A stretch of 57,112 bases of DNA from Grimontia indica (GTDB taxonomy: Bacteria; Pseudomonadota; Gammaproteobacteria; Enterobacterales; Vibrionaceae), in the NCBI RefSeq assembly GCF_000333895.2, contig NZ_ANFM02000070.1:1-57112 (forward strand). Direction: 5' to 3'. Of the stretch, positions 41,656-49,102 are shown piece after piece. The notes under the pieces were generated by a model. That model was not told where the DNA came from. It did not search any database and saw nothing but the letters and a program-made list of their open reading frames with translations. A program made the position numbers and the translations under genes. Positions within the stretch are counted from its first letter, which is position 1. Every line of letters begins with the position of its first letter.

Positions 41656-43460
41656 TGCGGGGTATCTCCATCGTAAAGACGTTGAAGGGTGATGGTGAAC
41701 TCAGCGCCACCGGTTGGATGGTCGCTGATTTGAAGGCTGCCGCCAAACTCTTCAACTATCCGTCGGCAAATGGTCAGCCCTAATCCGAGCCCCTCTTTTT
41801 TGGTGGTGTAGAAGGGTGAAAAAATATGCTTCTTGGTGTCGTTATCAATGCCGGGTCCATTGTCCCACACATGGATGGATACGCGATCAAGAAAGGTTTC
41901 TACCTTGATACCAATTTCTGGTGAAGGGGTATTGGCCACTGCCTGTGACGCATTGTTCAGAAGGTTCAAAATCACTTGCTCAAGCTGGACGGTGTCCGCA
42001 TTCACTACCAGTCCCTTCTCTGGGATGTGGCAAGCGATCTGGATACCTTTTTTGATAAAGCTTGCCGCTGATAACTTCAGTGATGCTGAAATTGCATCAT
42101 CAACTGAAGAGCGTGCTTTGCCTTCGAGGTTTTGTTTACGGGCGAAGATTTTAAAACGCGCGACAATGTCTGCGACCAAGCCAATCAGCTCATTGAGCTG
42201 GTTAAGGTTGCCATTGACTGACTCATAGCGTTCCTTTTCCATTAGCTTGATGCTGTTTTCGGTATAAGTGCGCATGGCGGCCAGAGGTTGGTTGATCTCG
42301 TGATTAATGCTGGCAGAGAGCTCGCCCAGCATGGCCAGCTTTGCCGCCTGAATCAGTTCATTTTCCGTCTGGCGCAGGGCTTTTTGTGTGTCTTCATATT
42401 GTTGAATGCTCTGACGCAGCTTGGTGTTGGTTTCCTCAAGGCTCGCGGTTCTTGAGGCCACTTTTTGCTCCAGTTCATCGTTGAGCCTTGCAAGTTTTCG
42501 CTGGGTTTTGACGGTTTGGAGCCAAGCGGTAAGCACCAAAACCAGCAGGCCGTAGAAGGTAGCGAAAATCAGGACAGACTGGGTAACCACTGGCCAGGCA
42601 TTGCTGGTGGGAATAAAACCGTATATCCGCCAACCAGCAGTGCCAAGGTCGGTATTGGAGACGAGCACACGTTCGCGATCTCTATTGGGCAAGCCAAGAT
42701 GGAGAGCGTCCTGCGCTTCAATATCTTCCAGTGCTTTGAACCTTGTGAGATGACTTAAAGACGAGTCCCCATAACGTCGGGAGTCACGAATCGTTTCTTT
42801 TTGTTTGTCAGACAGAATGGAAAGGGACTGATATAGCCACTCGTCGCGCGAGCTGTAGAAAACCACTCCGAGTGGATCGGCAATCAAATAGTCGAATTTC
42901 TGCTGATCCCAGATGCTGTCGATGATAGAAAGGTCGACTTTTAGGGTCAGCACACCCGTGATTTCTTCGCCATCCCAAACGGGATAAGAAAAGTAATAGC
43001 CGCGCTTGTCAGACACCACCCCCAATGCATAGTAACGCCCTTTCTTGCCTTCTATTGCTTGCTGAAAATAAGGACGGTAGTTGTAATTGTGTCCCACAAA
43101 GCTTTGTGCGTCTCCGGCATTACTGGCTGCCAGCGTGAGGCCGTTTTTGTCCATCAGATAGAGCACGTCACTTTTAAGGCGCGTATTCCAGTTACCCAGC
43201 AAAAGATTGGTATCATTCAGTAATCTTTCACTCTTCGGCACACGTAGAAGACGTTTCAATCTTGGATCTGCAGAAAGAACAACAGGGATTTCACTGTAAC
43301 GGGACAGCTCTGCAGAGAGTTTTTCTTGAAGCTGATTGACGTCATACTCAATTTCTGTGGTGAAGCGCTTTTCGACTGAGGAGTAGGTGAAAACACCGAC
43401 CAATACAGTCAGTAATACGCCAATAGCTGTGATCAGTGAGATAAAAAGACGACGGCGCAT
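41652..43460 (-). CDS. dctB: DctB-like sensor histidine kinase
   Basis: A 602-residue membrane kinase with transmembrane helix 1 (about 6-26) and a periplasmic double-Cache sensor (about 30-285, with YRPYFQQAIEGKKGRYYALGVVSDKRGYYFSYPV). Transmembrane helix 2 (about 291-313), a coiled coil, and a kinase core follow; the core has H387 (SINHEINQPL), NLLNNASQAV, DNGPGI and GLGLGL. The open frame extends 129 codons upstream but that part lies antisense to pdxH. ATG 43460 has AGGGAAGCT before it and is the true start. It phosphorylates the DctD-like regulator next to it. C4-dicarboxylates are the usual DctB ligand; none is proven here. Confidence 0.85.
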   Translation of the reverse strand: MRRRLFISLITAIGVLLTVLVGVFTYSSVEKRFTTEIEYDVNQLQEKLSAELSRYSEIPVVLSADPRLKRLLRVPKSERLLNDTNLLLGNWNTRLKSDVLYLMDKNGLTLAASNAGDAQSFVGHNYNYRPYFQQAIEGKKGRYYALGVVSDKRGYYFSYPVWDGEEITGVLTLKVDLSIIDSIWDQQKFDYLIADPLGVVFYSSRDEWLYQSLSILSDKQKETIRDSRRYGDSSLSHLTRFKALEDIEAQDALHLGLPNRDRERVLVSNTDLGTAGWRIYGFIPTSNAWPVVTQSVLIFATFYGLLVLVLTAWLQTVKTQRKLARLNDELEQKVASRTASLEETNTKLRQSIQQYEDTQKALRQTENELIQAAKLAMLGELSASINHEINQPLAAMRTYTENSIKLMEKERYESVNGNLNQLNELIGLVADIVARFKIFARKQNLEGKARSSVDDAISASLKLSAASFIKKGIQIACHIPEKGLVVNADTVQLEQVILNLLNNASQAVANTPSPEIGIKVETFLDRVSIHVWDNGPGIDNDTKKHIFSPFYTTKKEGLGLGLTICRRIVEEFGGSLQISDHPTGGAEFTITLQRLYDGDTPQ

Positions 43461-43592
43461 AGCTTCCCTGTTAAATAGGTTCCATAACTGGTTGATGTGA
43501 TGAGCGCCAACCGCCTGTAGAGTGCGGAAATTCGCTTGAGAAAAGACGCATGCCCCATCACAATGACGTAAAAACGTATTCGGAGCACCACA

Positions 43593-44231
43593 ATGGATTT
43601 GTACGATATTCGCAGAGAATATAACCAAGGCGGTTTGAGACGCAAAGACCTGCCTGAAAACCCGGTTCAATTCTTTGAGCATTGGCTCAAACAAGCCATT
43701 GAGGCCAAGCTGCCAGACCCAACGGCGATGACTGTTGCCACCGTTGACGAAAATGGGCAGCCATTTCAACGCATTGTGTTGTTGAAGCATGTCGACAACG
43801 ACGGGTTTGTGTTTTACACCAACCTCGGCAGTCGTAAAGCTAAACAATTAGCAGATAACTCACGTATCAGCCTCCATTTCCCATGGCATCCACTTGAGCG
43901 TCAGGTACATATCACAGGGACCGCAGAAAAACTCAGCAAGCTTGAAGTAATGAAGTATTTTCTATCCCGTCCTAAAGAGAGCCAATTGGCCGCTTGGGCG
44001 AGCCGTCAGAGCGAGCGTATTACCGCGCGTTCAGCATTGGAAAGCAAATACATGGAGCTGAAGCAACAGTTCGACAAGGGCGAAGTGCCAGTGCCAACCT
44101 TTTGGGGCGGATTCCGCGTGAAGCCAGAGTCTTTCGAATTCTGGCAAGGTGGTGAACATCGCCTGCACGATCGTTTTGTCTTCCAGAAAGAACAGGATGG
44201 TCAGTGGGATATTGAGCGCTTGGCGCCATAA
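43593..44231 (+). CDS. pdxH: Pyridoxamine 5'-phosphate oxidase PdxH
   Basis: A 212-residue FMN enzyme that oxidises pyridoxine or pyridoxamine 5'-phosphate to pyridoxal 5'-phosphate. The family signature is complete: [41 protein letters not shown], then [14 protein letters not shown] and the C-terminal [24 protein letters not shown]. Its length equals typical PdxH. It is divergent from dctB (133-bp gap). It ends at a terminator shared with vqmA. Confidence 0.96.
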   Translation: MDLYDIRREYNQGGLRRKDLPENPVQFFEHWLKQAIEAKLPDPTAMTVATVDENGQPFQRIVLLKHVDNDGFVFYTNLGSRKAKQLADNSRISLHFPWHPLERQVHITGTAEKLSKLEVMKYFLSRPKESQLAAWASRQSERITARSALESKYMELKQQFDKGEVPVPTFWGGFRVKPESFEFWQGGEHRLHDRFVFQKEQDGQWDIERLAP

Positions 44232-44251
44232 TTCCGCTGCTCTAAGCCAAT

Positions 44252-44281
44252 AAGAAAGCAGCGCTTTTGCGCTGCTTTCTT
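44252..44281. terminator. Bidirectional terminator between pdxH and vqmA
   Basis: The 13-bp stem AAGAAAGCAGCGC / GCGCTGCTTTCTT with a TTTT loop lies between two convergent genes. The flanks give only short T tracts in either direction. Confidence 0.75.
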
Positions 44282-44312
44282 ATGCCTAACATCGGGTATA
44301 TATCGCTAAAAG

Positions 44313-45023
44313 CTATTCTGAAAGCACCAGAGTCAGTTGCTGCTTCAACAGTGAGTCTGGGATTTTGCACCCCACGCCATTTTCCAGCGCTTTATCAACC
44401 AACTCGGTTTTACTTGCTGCACCCAGTTTGACGCGCAGGTTAGCGAAATGGTTCTCAATGGTTTTGACCGACACACCTAGAGACTGCGCAATAAATTGTG
44501 GCTTTTTACCGAACTGGTGGAAGAAGAGCACTTCTGATTCGCGAGCGGAAAGTGATGCACTTCCTTGTGTGTTTGCAGCGGGCTGGGGCTCAACTGGTTC
44601 AATGCCTGCAGCTTTGCAAATCCACTGACCAACTTCCAGTATCGGATTGTCGTTCAGTGCCTGTCCGTGAAAAATTGTTCCCAATACTTCCCCATCATCA
44701 CCATACCAAGGCACTTTGGTAAACACATGAGCTTGCCATTGACCATTGGGATAAGGGTGGATGTTGAGCACCCGCATATAACGACCACTTTCAATCACCT
44801 GCCGATCTTGTTGCTTGAACAGAGCGGCGCAGTCGGCAATCGCATGAGGAAGTTCTTCATCGCCTCTCCCTCTTAGGGCCTCGGGTGAGTCAGCACCGAC
44901 TAACTTGGCATAGGCAAGATTGACGTGAACAAAACGTGACTGGGTGTCTTTACAGCCCCAACAGCCTGGGAGTTGCTCAAACAGGGATATCAGCATGGAA
45001 GGTGGCAGGGATATGTCGTTCAT
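44313..45023 (-). CDS. vqmA: VqmA-like PAS-LuxR quorum-sensing regulator
   Basis: A 236-residue transcription factor with an N-terminal PAS domain (about residues 8-130, with LPGCWGCKD and ALRGRGDEELPH) and a C-terminal LuxR-type helix-turn-helix (SLSARESEVLFFHQFGKKPQFIAQSLGVSVKTIENHFANLRVKLG, about 160-205). Domain order, length and chromosome-II location agree with VqmA. That protein binds 3,5-dimethylpyrazin-2-ol (DPO) and activates the small RNA gene vqmR in V. cholerae. A candidate vqmR lies directly upstream on the same strand. The identity is by recall of the family and would be settled by alignment. Confidence 0.78.
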   Translation of the reverse strand: MNDISLPPSMLISLFEQLPGCWGCKDTQSRFVHVNLAYAKLVGADSPEALRGRGDEELPHAIADCAALFKQQDRQVIESGRYMRVLNIHPYPNGQWQAHVFTKVPWYGDDGEVLGTIFHGQALNDNPILEVGQWICKAAGIEPVEPQPAANTQGSASLSARESEVLFFHQFGKKPQFIAQSLGVSVKTIENHFANLRVKLGAASKTELVDKALENGVGCKIPDSLLKQQLTLVLSE

Positions 45024-45114
45024 CGTTGGGTGGCGATAGATTTAAGTTACATCGTATTGTAAGTGATTGCTTATGACATTAAAAGCATATTAATCATATG
45101 GTTACTTCGAAGTA

Positions 45115-45121
45115 ATGATCA
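45115..45121 (+). promoter_or_regulatory. Isolated iteron-like RctB site upstream of vqmA
   Basis: ATGATCA preceded by CTTCGAAGTA and followed by GG resembles the first origin iteron (CTCGAAACA-ATGATCA-GG). It lies between the vqmR terminator and the vqmA start. A single site could be chance. Confidence 0.35.
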
Positions 45122-45142
45122 GGAATATCCGAAGTCTCTAGA

Positions 45143-45325
45143 TAAAAAAACCGGCTCGTAGGAGCCGGTAAAGACAAGATCTCACTCACTAGAGTAGTTT
45201 CCTGTACGACGTGTAGAAGAGGCCACCTGACACTGTGCTCAAGGGTAATCACACACTGTCTGATGGGTCACCGAGGTAAATTTCAGTGATAAAACAGGCG
45301 CATACTGCAATATGCGCCTGTTTGA
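45143..45325 (-). ncRNA. vqmR: Candidate VqmR small regulatory RNA
   Basis: A minus-strand unit of about 180 nt with promoter-like elements, no open frame, a strong 5' hairpin and a rho-independent terminator. The hairpin is AAACAGGCGCATA / TATGCGCCTGTTT at 45292-45323. The terminator is ACCGGCTC / GAGCCGGT followed by seven T at 45143-45170. It lies directly upstream of the VqmA-like gene in the same orientation, which is where vqmR is found in V. cholerae. A G-run half-site (AGGGGGGGAAT) just upstream of the -35 fits the G/C-rich VqmA operator known for vqmR. In V. cholerae VqmR is about 140 nt and represses vpsT and other genes. The 5' end here is uncertain and may lie downstream of the first hairpin. 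Confidence 0.68.
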
Positions 45326-45330
45326 CTCTC

Positions 45331-45372
45331 ACTATACTGAGGAGCCAGAAATTCGGACAGGGGGGGAATGTA
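45331..45372 (-). promoter_or_regulatory. Candidate vqmR promoter and VqmA half-site
   Basis: On the minus strand, CTGTCC (45355-45360) and TATAGT (45331-45336) are spaced by 18 bp. Seven consecutive G on the plus strand (45360-45366, within CAGGGGGGGAATG) adjoin the -35. The weak -35 next to a G/C-run site fits an activator-dependent promoter. Confidence 0.5.
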
Positions 45373-45485
45373 CTAATTAAGTGAATAACTGACAATGTTA
45401 TTTGTTATTAGCGACCTTGATCTCGTTTTTCTGTTGATATTTTTTGGGATGTTCAGGCGGGACTGCCAATAATTGTGAAGCATGA

Positions 45486-45509
45486 AAAAGCCCGCAATCG
45501 CGGGCTTTT
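45486..45509 (-). terminator. Rho-independent terminator of the PEGA/FGE-like gene
   Basis: The stem AAAAGCCCGC / GCGGGCTTTT with an AATC loop is followed on the minus strand by T residues. It lies 24 bp past the stop codon of the upstream minus-strand gene. Confidence 0.85.
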
Positions 45510-45533
45510 AGGGACATAAAGAGACGTTGGAAA

Positions 45534-47372
45534 CTAGATGTTTCTCACGACCCTAAAGCCAAGGTAGTTGGCGCTAATATCTGATTTCAGCTCTAGACGC
45601 TCTGCAACACGCGCGCTGCTTGGTGAGAAACTCCAAGCACCGCCACGGGCGACAGGTGTCTGACTTTCTGCCCACTCCCACACATTACCTGCAGTGTCAT
45701 ACACACCGAATGGGTTAGCAGGGAAGCTTGCGACAGGCGAAGTGCTTCTGTTTGACCAAACGGTGCCGCTCCAGCCAGTGTTGGCGTTACCAACACCAAT
45801 ATCGTTGCCCCACCAAAAGTCAGAGTCGCTGCCGGCACGCGCTGCCACTTCCCACTGAACTTCGGTTGGGAGGGCATAGCTGAACCCGGTTTGCGTACTC
45901 AACCATTTAGAATAGGCTTGTGCATCATCTTTAGTGATACAGACAACAGGTGAGTTCTCAGCTTGGTCAAAACCAGGTTTGCGCCAGTTGTGATTCAGCA
46001 GCTGTTTTGGTTCGCCGTTGATCAGAGAAGTACATCCCTGGCCTTCTTCGGCGTCCGTCACATAGCCTGTTGCGGCGACAAACTCTCCAAACTGTTTCAC
46101 AGTGACGGGCGTCGCTGCAATAGAGAAGGGTTGGTCGACAACCACCGGTTGTTTGGCTTCAAAGCCAACGCGGTATTGGCCTGCACCAATCACCACCATT
46201 TTAGGTGCCTGACGATTATTCGAGAGTTTGTCAGCGAAACGCTTTCCCGGCTGTGGACGGTTCTCCTGTTCGCGAAGGTTTGCCCAAACCGTAGAATCCT
46301 TGTTCATGAACATCTGGCGGCTGTACGGTTCGAAACCTGGCTTCTCAACGGTCAACTGGTGTTGGCCTGCTGGCAGCATGATCTCTACTGGCGTTGAGCC
46401 GTAAGTCACACCGTTGATGGTGACATTGTCTTCATAACGGTTTGAACGGATTTTTACATTAACCCAGCGTTTTGCTTGTTGCTTCGGTGCTGCTTTGGCG
46501 GAAGTAAAAGAGTTCTCCACACAGTAGCGCTCAGCGAAATCCAGCAATTTACATGCTGCGTTTTCGTCAGGCTGGCTGCGCATTTCCGCTTGCATACGGG
46601 TAATGTAACGATTGTTGCCGCTAAAGCCGCTGTCGACCACGTTATTGTTCATCACATGGATATTGAATGACACGCGGTTGGCGTTGAGTTTTGCAGTGGT
46701 CGATTCCGTCACATTATCCAGCACCTGAGCCTGGAAGGTATTAACGGCTTTTTGCATGGTCAGGGTTTTGCCCTGATTTGAACATGCAGCCAGCGTCATC
46801 GAATCACTACAGGTAATGGTGTGAACCACTTCGATAGTATCTGCGAAGGTCAGTTCCTGACGAAGACGCTTAACACGGGCTTCTTTTTTGGATTCCTGCA
46901 GATTTTCCAACGCGCTAACCAGCAATTGTTTCTGACGGTTTTCGCCTTCAACAATACGCTGCTGTTCGGCAATGGCCTGATCATTGGTTAGAGTGGAAGA
47001 CTGATTATCTTTTACTGCGCTCCACGCAGCTTGGTAATCATCTTTATATTGGGTGAGATCGGTATCTGGGTTTTCGAGGAGTCGACGGAATTGCTCATCA
47101 AGACGTTCTTGGGCGAGATTTCGTTTCTTCTCTAACTCGATAGCTTTGGTGGCCAGCGTTTCACGCTCGCTTAATAAAGCATCCAGTTTATCTCGTTGCG
47201 TTTGGAGGTTTTCAGCGTGAACGCTAATTTCACTTCGTTTATCGGCTAGCTTCTGTTCCAGCGCAACGACAGGATCGTCAGTTGCCGCATTGGCCCCATT
47301 GGCAAGCGATTGACTACTAAGAAGTATCGGCGATAACGCGAATACTAACGCGGCGATGCGATTACTTTTCAT
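45534..47372 (-). CDS. Envelope protein with coiled coil, PEGA and formylglycine-generating-enzyme-like (SUMF1) domains
   Basis: A 612-residue exported protein with a Sec signal peptide (about 1-25, ending SLANG). A long coiled coil follows (about 35-175, LEQKLADKRSEISVHAENLQ onward), then a middle region with paired cysteines (TCSDSMTLAACSNQ). A PEGA-type beta sandwich (about 300-365, INGVTYGSTPVEIMLPAGQHQLTVEKPGFEPYS) precedes a C-terminal SUMF1/FGE-sulfatase domain (about 390-610, with LPTEVQWEVAARAG, GNVWEWAE and RGGAWSF). The domain resembles C-type-lectin-like FGE folds, which can be enzymes or structural. It is monocistronic; its function is unknown. The PEGA part suggests cell-surface or peptidoglycan association. 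Confidence 0.8.
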   Translation of the reverse strand: MKSNRIAALVFALSPILLSSQSLANGANAATDDPVVALEQKLADKRSEISVHAENLQTQRDKLDALLSERETLATKAIELEKKRNLAQERLDEQFRRLLENPDTDLTQYKDDYQAAWSAVKDNQSSTLTNDQAIAEQQRIVEGENRQKQLLVSALENLQESKKEARVKRLRQELTFADTIEVVHTITCSDSMTLAACSNQGKTLTMQKAVNTFQAQVLDNVTESTTAKLNANRVSFNIHVMNNNVVDSGFSGNNRYITRMQAEMRSQPDENAACKLLDFAERYCVENSFTSAKAAPKQQAKRWVNVKIRSNRYEDNVTINGVTYGSTPVEIMLPAGQHQLTVEKPGFEPYSRQMFMNKDSTVWANLREQENRPQPGKRFADKLSNNRQAPKMVVIGAGQYRVGFEAKQPVVVDQPFSIAATPVTVKQFGEFVAATGYVTDAEEGQGCTSLINGEPKQLLNHNWRKPGFDQAENSPVVCITKDDAQAYSKWLSTQTGFSYALPTEVQWEVAARAGSDSDFWWGNDIGVGNANTGWSGTVWSNRSTSPVASFPANPFGVYDTAGNVWEWAESQTPVARGGAWSFSPSSARVAERLELKSDISANYLGFRVVRNI

Positions 47373-48112
47373 ATGTCCCTTGCTTATTCTCAGAAATCAT
47401 AAACACCTTTACTACGCCAAGACATCCTGCTCATTACTGTATCTCGGCAAAACCCGGTATTTATTAGCTTTGTCCCAATTAGCTAGATTAACACGTAAAT
47501 GCCAATTAGCCTGTTAATGTTACTAATTATTTGACGCTTATCGTTATTATTCAATGCTTATCTTTTGAGTGATAACTCAATAAATTTTAGCCGCTTTCTG
47601 TGTTTTAGGAAATAATGTCTGGTAAAAACAATCATAGCTAAAAAATATCATTTAATTGACGCATTTTGATTATTTATCGTCATATTTTTGACGTTTGATA
47701 TATCAATACTGAGTGAAGGATAAATTAAACCGGATAACGCGGCTTAGTTAACCTTTGCGATGAAACAAGGAAGATCCTTTTCACCGGAACGATGATCACG
47801 GAAAGATCATGCCTTCAAATTACCGAAAGCATGATCAAGTGATTCGTTACATCATGCTTCTGATTGGTTAGTGAATTTAAATGATATTTTACAATGAGTT
47901 ATAGATTATCTTGGGCCTTACTTATCGTCGGAAGCAAATTTCACCTGTGATCGCAATGGTCTGTTTGTTGAGATCCTGCACAATTTTGGTATTGAAATGA
48001 CAACCTCCGTAGTTTGGCCCTCTCTTGATCATCTTTCCGAGGCGATTTTTCTTCTCGATTTCCGCTAGAGCGTGGCAGAATAGCTGAAGTTTCCCTACTA
48101 CAATCGTTAACT
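47373..48112. other. Large AT-rich intergenic region with distal iterons
   Basis: A 740-bp gap between divergent genes without a supported open frame. Its left part (47373-47760) is AT-rich and includes the small inverted repeat TTGAGT-GATA-ACTCAA (47565-47580). Its right part contains three iteron-like sites (separate entry). It presumably holds the promoters of both flanking genes. Confidence 0.6.
47785..48040. repeat. Distal cluster of RctB iteron-like sites
   Basis: Three sites match the origin iterons beyond the ATGATCA core. They are GGAACGATGATCAC (core 47792), CCGAAAGCATGATCAAGTG (core 47831) and, reversed, CTTGATCATCTTTCCG (core 48026). The second shares GAAAGCATGATCAAG with the origin site at 23373. 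A partial site, GGAAAGATCATG, lies at 47801-47812. Such an origin-distal set could titrate RctB, about 24 kb from oriCII. Confidence 0.65.
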
Positions 48113-48886
48113 ATGGCATCCGAACTGAAGCACTCTCAGGTTATTGCTTTACCTAATCACCCGTCGTTGCATGCGCACGAATACCGTCAGGTGGTGATTG
48201 GTTTGCAAGGCCAAACTGAGTTTGAACTTTCCGGGCGCGGCAGTCTTGTCGGGCCGGGTCAGGGGTGCCTCGTTTCCGAGTCCGAGCTCCATGCTTTTTC
48301 TGGCGTCGGGCAAAACGAAATTTTGGTGATCAACTTACCTGAGTCTGTCTTGCTCGGCGAACTCAGCATGAAAGACAAAATAGAGCGCCTGTTCGACCGT
48401 GATGCCTATTTTCAACTGGACAGTCAGGCGCAGACGTTGGTGAAAGCGTTGACGTCTGAAATGATCGCCAACCCACATGATGTCATGTTGGGACGCGCCT
48501 GTGCCGATACCTTACTGTGCGTCATGGAGCGTCATTTCCGTGAGCAAATCGCGCCGCGACGTCATGGTCACCGTCTGAACATGGATATCATCGATCTCTA
48601 CATTCGCCAACATATCAGTCGCAAGATCAGCGTGGCTCAGCTGGCAGGTTCTGTTTTTCTGGCAGAAAGCCAGTTCCATCAGTTATTCAAATCCCAAGTG
48701 GGCGTAACCCCGCATCAATATGTGCTGAAGAAACGTTTTGAACTCGCGCAGGAACTGCTTAGCACCAGCGAGTTGAACTTGGCACAGATTTCAGACAGCT
48801 GTGGTTTTGCCTCCCAAAGCGGTTTCACCTCTGCGTTTACCCGTGTGTTTGGCGTATCTCCTTCCCGTTTTCGCCAGCAGCACTGA
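48113..48886 (+). CDS. AraC-family transcriptional regulator of the proline utilisation locus
   Basis: A 257-residue regulator with an N-terminal cupin-like sensor domain (about 5-120; HEYRQVVIGLQGQTEFEL and GPGQGCLVSESELHAFSG) and a C-terminal AraC DNA-binding domain with two helix-turn-helix units (about 160-257; KISVAQLAGSVFLAESQFHQLFKSQVGVTPHQYV and GFASQSGFTSAFTRVFGVSPSRFRQ). It lies 216 bp upstream of putA on the same strand. It probably activates putA-putP in response to proline, as the AraC-type PutR does in V. vulnificus. The local PutA lacks a ribbon-helix-helix repressor domain, so a separate regulator is needed. Confidence 0.82.
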   Translation: MASELKHSQVIALPNHPSLHAHEYRQVVIGLQGQTEFELSGRGSLVGPGQGCLVSESELHAFSGVGQNEILVINLPESVLLGELSMKDKIERLFDRDAYFQLDSQAQTLVKALTSEMIANPHDVMLGRACADTLLCVMERHFREQIAPRRHGHRLNMDIIDLYIRQHISRKISVAQLAGSVFLAESQFHQLFKSQVGVTPHQYVLKKRFELAQELLSTSELNLAQISDSCGFASQSGFTSAFTRVFGVSPSRFRQQH

Positions 48887-49102
48887 GCAGTAACCCTGAT
48901 CTAAATCATCAACATATGCAAAAAGTTGTTATCGGCACGCATTGGCCGTGGTTCTCTGTTTGTTAATCATCGGAGTTTTTTGCAATAATGCCGCAGAATT
49001 TTGAAAGACTCATCGGCACCTCATACCTAGAATCGGTCTTTAATCTAACATATTAGTAACATATGCCACTGCCTCGTGGTTGATGGAGAGAGGAATCTGC
49101 TT

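Noticed and set aside
43461-43847. N-terminal extension of the DctB-like frame by 129 codons
   Set aside because: The extension is antisense to pdxH. A good ribosome binding site and the first transmembrane helix mark ATG 43460 as the start.
45534-47372. True formylglycine-generating sulfatase activator
   Set aside because: The domain fold is present, but there is no sulfatase nearby and the surrounding coiled coil and PEGA parts point to an envelope protein. Catalytic status could not be confirmed by eye.
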